Shown one piece after another: positions 48,287-56,380 of a stretch of DNA of 64,000 bases (position 1 is its first letter; every line of letters begins with the position of its first letter). This DNA is from Halomonas sp. (lineage in GTDB: Bacteria > Pseudomonadota > Gammaproteobacteria > Pseudomonadales > Halomonadaceae): contig JAGYKP010000086.1 of the NCBI GenBank assembly GCA_018401555.1, positions 168,049 to 232,048 of the forward strand. The letters are read 5' to 3'. Under the pieces are notes generated by a model. That model made no database searches and was not told the origin of the DNA. It worked only from the letters and a program-made list of their open reading frames with translations. The position numbers and the translations under genes were made by a program.

Positions 48287-49747
48287 TCAGCGACTTGCCG
48301 GACGGGTGAGGGACACATCGCTATCGGGGCGTCCGAAGCGCTGCCAGGCAGCCACTACCACAATATTCAACAGCATGGCCCACACCCCGGCATGCCAGCC
48401 AAACGGGGAACTCCACACGAAATCCATCAGCAGATAGCCCAGGCTACCGACCAGCGCACCGGCCATGACGCTGGCACGGCGCAGCGTCGGCATGAACAGC
48501 GCACCGATCACCATGGGGAAGAGCTGAACGATCAGCCCGTAGGCGGTGAGCAGGATCATCACCAGCGATCCCGGATTGAGCAGGGCCAGGCCATAGGCCG
48601 CCAGCGACAACCCGAGCACGCTCCAGCGGGTGGCACCGATCGTGGCCTTCTCGCTGGCCCCCTTCATCACGGTGGGGCCCATGACATCGCGCACCAGCAC
48701 CACGGCGGCGGTATGAGCCAGGTTGGCACCGGTGGACATCGCCGCCGCCAGGGCGCCGGAGAGCATCAGGCCGATCACCCAGGGCGAGAAGTTGGCCACA
48801 TCCATCACCATGCGCAGCAGCACGGTGTCGGAACGCTCCAGGGGCGCGTCGGCGAAGGCCAGGATGCCGGCGAAGCCGATGAACAGCAGCGGCACCAGCA
48901 GGTAGGCGTAGAGCGGGTAGAAGACGCTCACCTTGCGCAGGGTCTTGCCGCTGTCGGCGGAGTAGAACTTCATGAACAGGTGGGGCCACATGGCGCCGCC
49001 GAAGGCGCTGACCAGCACCGCGGTGCTGAAGTAACCCCAGCCCATGCCGGTGGCACCGGGCATGGTCAGGTACTCCGGCGCCTGCTGCTGGAGCTGGCTG
49101 AACATCTCCCCCACCCCGCCATAGAGGCGCTCGGGAATGGCCAGGCCCAGGAACCAGGCGATGACGATCATCATCACGCCCTGCACCAGGTTGGTCCAGC
49201 CGATGCCGCTCAGGCCACTGGTGAAGACGTAGGCCGCCACCACCAGGAAGGCCAGCAGCCCACCCAGCCAGAAGGGTACCGCGCCGTCGGTGGCGGCCTG
49301 GAACAGCAGCCCGGCACCGGCGATCTGGATGGTCAGGTAGGGCACCAGCGCCACCACGCCGATCACCCCGGCCAGCATCCCCAGCGGCTTGCTGCGGTAG
49401 TGGTCCGCGATCATGTCGCCCTGGGTCAGGTAGCCACGCTCACGACCCAGCTTGGCTACCCGCGGTCCCAGCGCCCAGATGGTGATCGGCACCAGCGAGA
49501 GATAGGCGAGGATATAGAATGCCGGCGCCCCGTGCTGGTAGCTCCAGCCGGGCGTGCCCAGGAAGGCGAAGGCAGAGAAGATCTCGGCGCCGAGGATGAA
49601 GAACAGGATCACCACACCCACGTGGCGCCCGCCGGCGACATAGCCCTCCAGGCTCGAGCTCGCCTGGCCCCGGGCACGCAGGCCCACGGCCAGCACCATC
49701 ACCAGGTAGACCAGGGTGATGCCGATGACGATCGCGGTATCACTCAT
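48287..49747 (-). CDS. sodium:solute symporter (SSS family)
   Basis: A 486-residue protein with about 13 membrane helices. SSLEGYVAGGRHVGVV near residue 35, TQGDMIADHYRS and GALAAAMSTGANLAHTAAV are SSS-family landmarks, the last carrying the Na+ site residues. It starts within the end of the DUF3311 gene (overlap of ATGAGTGA), the common pairing of DUF3311 with SSS carriers. The downstream M20 hydrolase suggests an amidated amino acid or short peptide-like compound as substrate. Confidence 0.9.
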   Translation of the reverse strand: MSDTAIVIGITLVYLVMVLAVGLRARGQASSSLEGYVAGGRHVGVVILFFILGAEIFSAFAFLGTPGWSYQHGAPAFYILAYLSLVPITIWALGPRVAKLGRERGYLTQGDMIADHYRSKPLGMLAGVIGVVALVPYLTIQIAGAGLLFQAATDGAVPFWLGGLLAFLVVAAYVFTSGLSGIGWTNLVQGVMMIVIAWFLGLAIPERLYGGVGEMFSQLQQQAPEYLTMPGATGMGWGYFSTAVLVSAFGGAMWPHLFMKFYSADSGKTLRKVSVFYPLYAYLLVPLLFIGFAGILAFADAPLERSDTVLLRMVMDVANFSPWVIGLMLSGALAAAMSTGANLAHTAAVVLVRDVMGPTVMKGASEKATIGATRWSVLGLSLAAYGLALLNPGSLVMILLTAYGLIVQLFPMVIGALFMPTLRRASVMAGALVGSLGYLLMDFVWSSPFGWHAGVWAMLLNIVVVAAWQRFGRPDSDVSLTRPASR

Positions 49748-49952
49748 GGTGGTTACCCCCGTGGCGGATCACGAAGGCCACCCACATGCCCACGAACAGC
49801 AGCAGCATCCACAGGGTGTACCAGAAGAACAGGAAGGGCAGGCCCAGCACGGTGGGCTCGATGCGATTGGCGATCAAGGCGCCGGGCCAGATCATGGCCA
49901 GGGTGCACAGCGCGAAGTGCAGCCCGGTCAGCAGGTGATAGGTCTTGGTCAT
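49740..49952 (-). CDS. DUF3311-family small membrane protein
   Basis: A 70-residue protein with two membrane helices (LLTGLHFALCTLAMIWPG and GLPFLFFWYTLWMLLLFVGM). It has the W-P-G and FFWY pattern typical of DUF3311 partners of SSS transporters, which are thought to act as an accessory subunit. The stop overlaps the symporter ATG. The promoter lies upstream in the 158-bp divergent region with the LysR gene. Confidence 0.82.
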   Translation of the reverse strand: MTKTYHLLTGLHFALCTLAMIWPGALIANRIEPTVLGLPFLFFWYTLWMLLLFVGMWVAFVIRHGGNHHE

Positions 49953-50017
49953 GGGGTCGTTCCGGCTCGCACGGGGCGAGACTTGTTGTGGGTTGTCCTT
50001 CCACTATGGAACGCCGC

Positions 50018-50069
50018 AAGCGATAGCAAAAATATCGCTTTTGAATAGCTGACATGCCGTTATGGCATG
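50018..50069. promoter_or_regulatory. two inverted repeats between LysR and symporter operon
   Basis: AAGCGAT-N9-ATCGCTT (50018-50040) and CATGCC-N5-GGCATG (50053-50069) are both perfect inverted repeats in the 158-bp divergent region. The second is close to the LysR start and fits a T-N11-A-like LysR site. They probably bind the adjacent regulator. Confidence 0.5.
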
Positions 50070-50110
50070 GGTAAAGTCCCTCTTGACGCTCTCCTCCCAG
50101 GCCCAACCCC

Positions 50111-51034
50111 ATGGAATTCCGCCAGCTCAGCTACTTCGTGGCCGTTGCCGAGACCGGCTCGATCTCCGCGGCCAGCCGCCGGGTGCACGTCGCCCAGCCG
50201 GCATTGACCCGCCAGGTTCGACTATTGGAGGAGGACCTTGGCACCCAACTGCTGGAACGCCACGCTCGCGGAGTGAGCCTGACCGTGGCCGGCGATGCCC
50301 TCTACGAGGAGGCCATACAGCTGCTGGATGCTCGCACCCGAATCCGCTCGCGGCTCTCGGCACTGGGCCAGGGGGTGATCGGCAAGGTCAGCCTGGGGGT
50401 GACGGTGACCCACCTGTGGGTACCCGAGGTGGCAGACCTGCTCAGACGCTACCGGGATCGCTACTCGCGGGTCGCCTTCGAGGTCTTCCCCCTGCTCTCG
50501 GGGCCCCAGCTGGAGAAGCTGCGCGAAGGCAGCCTGGATGCGGGCATCCTCTATCTGGATGACGGTGAGCAGCCCGGCCTCGAGACTCGCCAGTTGCAGC
50601 ACGACCATCTGCTGCTGGCCGTACCGGAGTCATCGCCTTGGGCAGCAGAACCTCCCCGCAAGCTGGCAGAACTGGAGAAAGCCGACTTCGTATGGGGCTT
50701 CCGCAGCGTCTCGCCGGTCTACTTCGACCGTGTGGTGGCCCACTTCGAACGCCTGAACTTCACGCCGAGGGTGGTGCAGTATGGCGCCGACAACCTCACC
50801 ATCCTCAGCATGGTTGCCGCCGGCCTCGGCATCGCCATCGTTCCCGCCGCCAGCCGCTGCCACCCCATGCCCGGCGTGCGCTACCTGGAAATGGCAGAGC
50901 TCAGCGGATGCGATATGCCGCTGTGGCTGGCCTGGCGCCGCGGCAACGACGCCCCGGCCCTGCACAACCTGGTGGCGCTGGCAGAGGCAAGCTTCACGCC
51001 GGCGAACGAATCTCGCCCAGGTGATCCCGCTTGA
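50111..51034 (+). CDS. LysR-family regulator of the symporter/hydrolase operon
   Basis: A 307-residue intact regulator. The helix-turn-helix at residues 16-40 is GSISAASRRVHVAQPALTRQ. The effector domain contains LSLGVTVTHLWVP-like text (KVSLGVTVTHLWVPE), GSLDAGILYLDDGE and MVAAGLGIAIVPAAS. It is closest in style to regulators of aromatic or amino-acid catabolism. It diverges from the DUF3311/SSS/M20 group, its likely target. Its 3' end overlaps the convergent cupin gene by about 40 bases. The inducer is unknown. Confidence 0.88.
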   Translation: MEFRQLSYFVAVAETGSISAASRRVHVAQPALTRQVRLLEEDLGTQLLERHARGVSLTVAGDALYEEAIQLLDARTRIRSRLSALGQGVIGKVSLGVTVTHLWVPEVADLLRRYRDRYSRVAFEVFPLLSGPQLEKLREGSLDAGILYLDDGEQPGLETRQLQHDHLLLAVPESSPWAAEPPRKLAELEKADFVWGFRSVSPVYFDRVVAHFERLNFTPRVVQYGADNLTILSMVAAGLGIAIVPAASRCHPMPGVRYLEMAELSGCDMPLWLAWRRGNDAPALHNLVALAEASFTPANESRPGDPA

Positions 51035-51673
51035 GGTAGCAGGTGGCGCCATCCGCCCCGGCGACCAGGGTGGGTGTATCGCCCGGGGGCAGGCGCAGCC
51101 AACTCCCCGCTCTCTAGCGGGCCTCGCCGTCGAGGCTGAGCTCGCCGGCCAGCACCAGCAGCTCTGCGCCCCGGGTTGCCTCGAGCGGCAGCGCCTGCCT
51201 GCCCAGCCGCCAGGCGCTCCAGGCAGACCCGCTCGGCGGCGGATTCGAACAGCGGGCAGACCTCGCGGCCCTCCGCCTCGCGATGCCACGCCTCGGCATC
51301 GCTGGTATCGACCCGCACGTGCCGGTCATCCTCCGCCGGCATCTGCCACAGCTTGACGAAGATGGTGGCGCCCGGCTCGCTGGAGGGACGGTGGGCGGAA
51401 CCCGGCAGGTTGCGCACATACCAGCCTCGCCGGGAAGTCGCCGCTCTCGTCGGAGAAGGTGCCCGAGAGCACCAGGATCTCCTCGCCTCCGGGATGCTCG
51501 TGGGGCGGGAAGTGGGAGCCCTGGGCGTAGCGCACCAGGCTGGTGGCGCGGGCCTTCTCGGCCCCCACCCGGTCGAGCATCACCCGCTCGACCCCGCCCT
51601 GGGGCGAGGCCACCCACTCGTGCTGCTCCGGCGTGACGGCGGCACGCCGGGTAAAGTCTGCATTGATACGCAT
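50994..51673 (-). CDS. ChrR-like double-cupin protein (frameshifted)
   Basis: About 226 residues. The first cupin, residues about 15-90, has FPPHEHPGGEEILVLSGTFSDE, the metal-binding cupin 1 motif. The second (ETSLVRYAQG, then HREAEGREVCPLFES and LPLEATRGAELLVLAGELSLD) completes the ChrR anti-sigma cupin fold. Breaks near 51425, 51210 and 51115 disrupt it, the last leaving an in-frame TAG. No sigma-factor gene is adjacent and no zinc-binding anti-sigma N-terminus is evident, so it is a cupin of the ChrR type without its usual partner. Confidence 0.72.
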
Positions 51674-51750
51674 GGTAAATGGTCACTCCTGGAAAGCGGA
51701 AGTTGGGAGAATTATCCCCCATGGTGGTGGATTACGCCCCCCAGGCAAGG

Positions 51751-52311
51751 CTATGACTGCTGCTTGAGCCACTCGGCGGTGTCGGTGACCGCGGCGTAGG
51801 CGAAGGCCAGCCCGGCCATGAAGGACGCATGCACCTGGGCCGCCGGCACCGTCTCGCCGTTGAACGTCTGGTCGTGGGTGGCGCAGGCATCCTGAAGCAC
51901 CGTGACCTGATAGCCGAGATCCGCGGCGGCACGAGTGGCGGCGTCGATGCACATATGGCTCATGGCGCCCACGACGACCAGCTTCTCGATGCCCTGTGCC
52001 TGCAGTTGCTCGTGCAGGTCGGTGCCGAGGAAGGCGTTGACGCTGTGCTTGAGGACCACCGACTCGTTGCCCGACTCCTGCGGCGCCATGGTGGCGTGAA
52101 TGCGCGCCCCCTCGCTGCCCGGCGCGAAGAAGGGCGCCTCGGCGGAGGGAAACTCGTGGCGAATATGCACGACGGGCAGCGAGCGCTCGCGGAAGTGCCC
52201 GAGCACGGCAGCGGCCTGCTCGGCGGCCGGCTCGATGCCCACCAGCGGCCACTTGCCGTCGGGGAAGTAGTCGTTCTGCAGGTCGACGATCATCAGGGCG
52301 GTATCGCTCAT
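51751..52311 (-). CDS. isochorismatase-family cysteine hydrolase
   Basis: A 186-residue Rossmann-like hydrolase. The triad is visible: Asp in MIVDLQNDYFP, Lys in VVLKHSVNAF, and Cys in VGAMSHMCIDAATRAA with the cis-peptide before it. The start at 52311 has AAGGAG about 9 bases upstream. Members act on isochorismate, nicotinamide or N-carbamoyl amino compounds. The sequence does not tell which, and no siderophore genes are nearby. Confidence 0.88.
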   Translation of the reverse strand: MSDTALMIVDLQNDYFPDGKWPLVGIEPAAEQAAAVLGHFRERSLPVVHIRHEFPSAEAPFFAPGSEGARIHATMAPQESGNESVVLKHSVNAFLGTDLHEQLQAQGIEKLVVVGAMSHMCIDAATRAAADLGYQVTVLQDACATHDQTFNGETVPAAQVHASFMAGLAFAYAAVTDTAEWLKQQS

Positions 52312-52458
52312 CGGGGAGTTCTCCTTGGAAGATGAAGCCTGCATCATGGCAGAGAAAACTCGCTGGGTCGGCTGACCGGGGCAACTCAACGTCAACGTGC
52401 GCCTGCTTTGCCTCGGGCAATTGACAACTCCGCGGCACCGCCGTACCTTGAGTTCAGC

Positions 52459-52622
52459 GCCGATTTGAATCCAGCTTGCGGGCGCTCTACAAATCCAGCT
52501 AAAGCGACGCCAAGAGCCCGCTTTAGCATCTGCAAAGCGGGTTTTGTGTATCTGGCCCTCGGGCCACCGCCGATTTAAGCACCAACTTGCGGGCGGGATA
52601 GAAATGCAGCTAAAGCGGCGCA
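52459..52622. repeat. two imperfect ~54-bp direct repeats flanking a hairpin
   Basis: Copies start at 52459 and 52569, 110 bp apart. Both begin GCCGATTT, share CTTGCGGGCG in the middle and end AGCTAAAGCG, with about three quarters of the positions alike. Between them CCCGCTTT-N9-AAAGCGGG plus TTTTG (52517-52545) is a rho-independent terminator-like hairpin on the plus strand. The 378-bp gap contains no recognisable gene apart from this. The meaning is unknown. Confidence 0.6.
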
Positions 52623-52689
52623 CGGCTCCTCTCCCCTGGGTCGGCGCTTGCCGAACCACGACCTCCAGACAGGGGAAAAGGAGACCGAC

Positions 52690-52887
52690 ATGAGCCATCT
52701 CGCCCAGACCGCCAGCCGCCAACGGCCGGCCACCACCCTCGCCCGCCTCGCCGCGCTCGACCTGACCCAGGACGATATCGTGCGCCCGGAGCTGCGCGAC
52801 GACGCCATCCTCGCCGACCGCACGCAGCGCGCACTCCGTCACCGGCCAGGCCAGCTTGATTCCGGGCCGCCAGGGATGGCGAACTGA
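52690..52887 (+). CDS. small protein before azlCD, function unknown
   Basis: A 65-residue open frame with a strong AAAAGGAG ribosome site eight bases before the ATG. The first 45 residues are coding-like (QTASRQRPATTLARLAALDL, ELRDDAILADR). The end (HRPGQLDSGPPGMAN) looks off-frame, so the protein may be truncated by a frameshift. It lies 50 bases before azlC. I do not recognise it. Confidence 0.45.
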   Translation: MSHLAQTASRQRPATTLARLAALDLTQDDIVRPELRDDAILADRTQRALRHRPGQLDSGPPGMAN

Positions 52888-52937
52888 TAACAACACAATA
52901 TCAACAAGCCCGGACGACTGGGCGTAGAGGAGCCCCC

Positions 52938-53645
52938 ATGACACGCAAGGAAGCGAGCCCCCACCGCCTGGATCGGGCGCTGGTATGGGAGGGATTCAAG
53001 GCGCTGCTGCCGCTCTCGCTGTTCGTCATCGTCTTCGGAATTGCCTTCGGCCTGGCGGCGACCCAGGCCAGGCTCGGCGACCTGGAGATCGTGCTGATGA
53101 GCACCGTGGTCTTCGCCGGGGCCTCGCAGTTCGCCGCCCTGGAGCTGTGGGGGCCACAGGTGCCCTTCTTCACCCTGCTGGTGACGGTATTCGCCATCAA
53201 TGCCCGCCACCTGCTGATGGGCGCCACCCTATATCCCTGGCTCGAACCGCTCTCGCCGGCCCGGCGCTACGGCATCATGCTGGTCGCCTCCGACGCCAAC
53301 TGGGCCATGGCCATGCAGGCCTTCGGTCGTAGCCGACCGGGACTGGGGCTGCTGCTGGGCGGCGGCATCGCGCTGTGGGGCTTCTGGGTGTTCGGCACCT
53401 GGCTGGGCCTGCACGTCGGCGGCGCGGTGCAGGACCCGGCGAGCCTCGGGCTCGACATGGTCATGGGCTGCTTCCTTCTCGCCATGGTGGTGGGCGGCGA
53501 GAAGAACCTGCGCATGCTGCTGATCTGGACGGTGGCCGCCGGCGCCTCTCTGCTCGCGTTCTACTACCTGCCGGAGAACAGCCACGTGGTGGTGGGCGCC
53601 ATCGCCGGCGGCCTGATCGGCCTGGCCTGGGGGAAGCGCGAATGA
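52938..53645 (+). CDS. azlC: AzlC-family branched-chain amino acid exporter, large subunit
   Basis: A 235-residue inner-membrane protein with about six helices. FGIAFGLAATQARL, VVFAGASQFAALELWG and FAINARHLLMGATLYPWL match AzlC landmarks. With AzlD it forms a two-component exporter for branched-chain or related amino acids. The stop overlaps the azlD ATG (ATGA), the standard arrangement. Confidence 0.92.
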   Translation: MTRKEASPHRLDRALVWEGFKALLPLSLFVIVFGIAFGLAATQARLGDLEIVLMSTVVFAGASQFAALELWGPQVPFFTLLVTVFAINARHLLMGATLYPWLEPLSPARRYGIMLVASDANWAMAMQAFGRSRPGLGLLLGGGIALWGFWVFGTWLGLHVGGAVQDPASLGLDMVMGCFLLAMVVGGEKNLRMLLIWTVAAGASLLAFYYLPENSHVVVGAIAGGLIGLAWGKRE

Positions 53646-53965
53646 GCCTCGAGACGAGCGGCCTGGGGGCACTTTTCGTCATCCTGGCCATGGCGCTGGT
53701 GACACTGGCGACGCGCTGGGGCGGGGTCTTCGTGATGTCCTTCGTGCCCATCGGCTACCGGGTGCGGCAGTTCATCCACGCCATGTCCGGCTCGGTGCTG
53801 GTGGCGCTGCTCGCGCCCCTGGCGGTCACCGGCGACACCGGCGCCCGCCTGGCGCTGCTCACCACTGCCGTGATCATGCTGACGCTCAAGAAGCCGCTGC
53901 CGGCCATCGCCGGCGGCATCCCGGTGGCGGCACTGTGCCGCCAGTTCCTGCCCGGGGCGGTATAG
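53642..53965 (+). CDS. azlD: AzlD-family exporter small subunit
   Basis: A 107-residue membrane protein with about four helices (LGALFVILAMALVTLATRWG, SGSVLVALLAPLAVTGD, IAGGIPVAALCRQF). Length and the T-R-W-G and G-S-V-L-V-A-L motifs match AzlD. It is co-translated with azlC by a 4-base overlap. Confidence 0.9.
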   Translation: MSLETSGLGALFVILAMALVTLATRWGGVFVMSFVPIGYRVRQFIHAMSGSVLVALLAPLAVTGDTGARLALLTTAVIMLTLKKPLPAIAGGIPVAALCRQFLPGAV

Positions 53966-53994
53966 CCGCGCGTGGCGCCGCTTGCCGCCCGGCA

Positions 53995-54651
53995 CTATGC
54001 CACCGGCAGCCCCGCCGCCTTCCATTCCGGGTAACCCTCCTCGAAACGTCGAACTCGGTATCCGAGCTGACGCAGGCGCTGCACGGCCTCGTGGGAGAGG
54101 GCGCAATAGGGGCCACGGCAGTAGGCCACGATCTCCTTGTCACGAGGCAGGCGCTCCAGCATCTGCTCCAGCACCGGCAAGGGGATGTTGATCGCCTCCG
54201 GCAGGTGGCCGGCCGAATACTCATCTTCGGGGCGCACGTCCAGCAGAGCCACCTCTCCACGCTCCAGACCTGCCATCAGCTCGTCCCGGGTGACGGCTTC
54301 CAGGGCACCATGGGCGTCGTCATCGGCGAACAGCTGCCCGACCAGGCGCTCCATCTCCGCCAGGTTGGTCTCGGCGATCTCACGAAGCAGCCCCATCAGA
54401 CTGACGATACGCTCGTCGGTCAGCCGGTAGATCATCTGCTTGCCCGCACGGCTGGCGGTGACCAGCCCGGCGCGACGCAGCTGCTGCAGGTGCTGTGAGG
54501 CATTGCCGACCGTGAGACCGGCGGTCGTCGCCAGGGTCTCCACCGGGGCCTCGCCCTGGGCCAGACGTTCCAGCAGTGCCAGGCGATGCCCATTGCCCAG
54601 CGCACGCCCCACTTGGGCCAGGGTATCCAGAAGCTGCTGTTGATCGCTCAT
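53995..54651 (-). CDS. ArsR-type regulator fused to a rhodanese domain
   Basis: A 218-residue two-domain protein. Residues 10-95 are an ArsR winged helix (GNGHRLALLERLAQGEAPVE, TVGNASQHLQQLRRAGLV). Residues 115-215 are a rhodanese fold with the active-site cysteine in VAYCRGPYCALSHEA. Such fusions sense or relay sulfane sulfur (persulfide). It diverges from a DsrE-MFS-cysteine desulfurase operon with an ATTCTAT/ATAGAAT operator in between, so it probably represses that operon. The C-x3-C in the active loop (CRGPYC) may form a disulfide or polysulfide switch. Confidence 0.85.
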   Translation of the reverse strand: MSDQQQLLDTLAQVGRALGNGHRLALLERLAQGEAPVETLATTAGLTVGNASQHLQQLRRAGLVTASRAGKQMIYRLTDERIVSLMGLLREIAETNLAEMERLVGQLFADDDAHGALEAVTRDELMAGLERGEVALLDVRPEDEYSAGHLPEAINIPLPVLEQMLERLPRDKEIVAYCRGPYCALSHEAVQRLRQLGYRVRRFEEGYPEWKAAGLPVA

Positions 54652-54716
54652 GTTCACTCTCTTGAAGGTACGGTAACCATCGTGCCACTTGACACGCATT
54701 GGCATCCATCACCATC

Positions 54717-54736
54717 ATTCTATCGTTTCATAGAAT
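54717..54736. promoter_or_regulatory. operator for the ArsR-rhodanese regulator
   Basis: ATTCTAT-CGTTTC-ATAGAAT is a perfect 7-base-arm inverted repeat, 22 bases before the DsrE start and 66 bases before the regulator start. It is AT-rich in a GC-rich region, as are known ArsR/BigR-type operators. Confidence 0.7.
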
Positions 54737-54757
54737 AATGGCAAAAGGAGCCTTCCA

Positions 54758-55102
54758 ATGAATAGCCTCATCATCATCAACGACCCGCCCTACGGCACCG
54801 AGCGTCTCTACAACGGTCTGCGCCTGGCCCACGCCCTGATCAAGCGCGAGCACGAGGTGACGGTCTTCCTGATGGGCGATGCCGTCTCCGGCGCCAAGGC
54901 CGGCCAGAAGACGCCGGATGGCTTCTACAACGCCGAGCGCATGGTCAAGCGGGTCACCACCAAGGGCCGCGTGCTGCTGTGCGGTACCTGCATGGATGCC
55001 CGCGGCATCACCGAGGAGGAGGTGGTGAAGGGCGCCGAGCGCAGCACCATGGACGCCTTGGCTGAAGCCACCGAGCAGGCCGACAAGGTACTTGTGTTCT
55101 AG
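54758..55102 (+). CDS. DsrE/DsrF-family sulfur-carrier-like protein
   Basis: A 114-residue alpha/beta protein of the YchN/DsrE fold. LIIINDPPYGTERLYNGLRL and VFLMGDAVSGAK match the family. A cysteine pair in VLLCGTCMDARGI sits where DsrE proteins carry persulfide. It is the first gene after the operator and is followed by MFS and cysteine desulfurase genes, so a role in sulfane-sulfur transfer or detoxification is likely. Confidence 0.85.
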   Translation: MNSLIIINDPPYGTERLYNGLRLAHALIKREHEVTVFLMGDAVSGAKAGQKTPDGFYNAERMVKRVTTKGRVLLCGTCMDARGITEEEVVKGAERSTMDALAEATEQADKVLVF

Positions 55103-55134
55103 GTCCACCCAAATCACCTCATTCCTCACGACCC

Positions 55135-56367
55135 ATGGAGAGCATCGCGATGGAGCCGGTACGCCGGGAAAAACAGAACGTCGCCATCCTGGTGACCAGC
55201 CAGATGATGTTCATGGTGGCGGCGATCACCGTGATGACCTTGAGTGGGGTGGTCGGCCAGCAGTTGAGCCCCGACCCTGGGCTGGCCACGCTGCCCATCG
55301 CCATGATGATGCTGGGCACCGTATTCTCGACCCTGCCGGCCTCGCTCTACATGAAGCGCGTAGGCCGCCGACATGGCTTCATCACCGGGGCAAGCTTGGG
55401 GGGCGTGGCCGGTGGCCTGCTGAGTTTCGGTGCCATTGCGCTGGGCTCTTTCTGGTTATTTTGCGCCGGCAACCTGCTACTGGGGCTCTACCAGGGCTTC
55501 GCCATGTACTACCGCTTCGCCGCTGCCGACGTGGCGAGCCCCGCCTTTCGTAGTCGAGCGATCTCCTTCGTCATGGCCGGCGGCGTGGCCGCCGCCTTCC
55601 TCGGTCCCTGGAACGCCAGCGCTGCCACCGGCCTCATCGCCGGCGTGCCTTCCGGAGGGCCTTATCTGGTGATTGCCATCCTCGCGTTGCTGGCCATCGG
55701 TCTGCTGACGCAACTGCGTGTGCCGCCCAGCGGCGAGCCGCAGCCCGGCGAGTCATCACGCCCCATGGCGGTCATCGCCACCCAGCCCAAATTCAGAGTG
55801 GCGGTACTGGCCGGTGCGGTGGGCTACGCCATCATGATTTTGGTGATGACCGCCACGCCACTGGCCATGCGCGCTCAAGGCTTCGAGATGAGCCAGGTCG
55901 CCTTCATCATGCAGTGGCACGGGCTGGGCATGTTTGCACCGTCGTTCGTGACCGGCAGCCTGATCGCCCGCTTCGGCGTGGAACGTATCCTGCTCACCGG
56001 AGCGATACTGCTCATCGGCACGGTACTGGTCGCCAACCTGGGTACCAGCCTGGCGCACTTCTGGGTGGCGCTGGTGGTGCTGGGCGTCGGCTGGAACTTC
56101 CTGTTCGTGGGTGGCAGCGCCATGCTTTCCACGGTTCATGGCGAGGCCGAGCGGGGCAAGGTGCAGGGCGTCAACGATCTGATCATCTTCACGCTGGTGG
56201 CCATCGGCTCGCTGATGGCCGGCCAGCTGCTGCACCATCTGGGGTGGGAAGTCCTCAACCTCACCATGCTGCCGCTGATCCTCCTGGTGGTCCTGGCCAC
56301 CCTCTGGTTCAGCGTGAAAGCCAAATCACCGCTGGCCAGCCAAGTCTCTGGACCGCGTGAGCCATAG
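55135..56367 (+). CDS. MFS transporter of the sulfur-type operon
   Basis: A 410-residue major-facilitator protein with 12 helices. YMKRVGRRHGFITGASLGG is the loop 2-3 signature, and FAMYYRFAAADVASPAFRSR and MGLGMFAPSFVTGSLIARFG-like text (GLGMFAPSFVTGSLIARFG) follow. It lies between DsrE and the cysteine desulfurase, 32 bases after the former. The substrate is not known; a sulfur or thiol compound is suggested by context. The start at 55135 or 55150 is unsettled. Confidence 0.82.
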   Translation: MESIAMEPVRREKQNVAILVTSQMMFMVAAITVMTLSGVVGQQLSPDPGLATLPIAMMMLGTVFSTLPASLYMKRVGRRHGFITGASLGGVAGGLLSFGAIALGSFWLFCAGNLLLGLYQGFAMYYRFAAADVASPAFRSRAISFVMAGGVAAAFLGPWNASAATGLIAGVPSGGPYLVIAILALLAIGLLTQLRVPPSGEPQPGESSRPMAVIATQPKFRVAVLAGAVGYAIMILVMTATPLAMRAQGFEMSQVAFIMQWHGLGMFAPSFVTGSLIARFGVERILLTGAILLIGTVLVANLGTSLAHFWVALVVLGVGWNFLFVGGSAMLSTVHGEAERGKVQGVNDLIIFTLVAIGSLMAGQLLHHLGWEVLNLTMLPLILLVVLATLWFSVKAKSPLASQVSGPREP

Positions 56368-56380
56368 GGAGCCTTACGCC

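Noticed and set aside
52459-52622. Integron attC sites
   Set aside because: The repeats lack the attC core sequences and no integrase gene is present.
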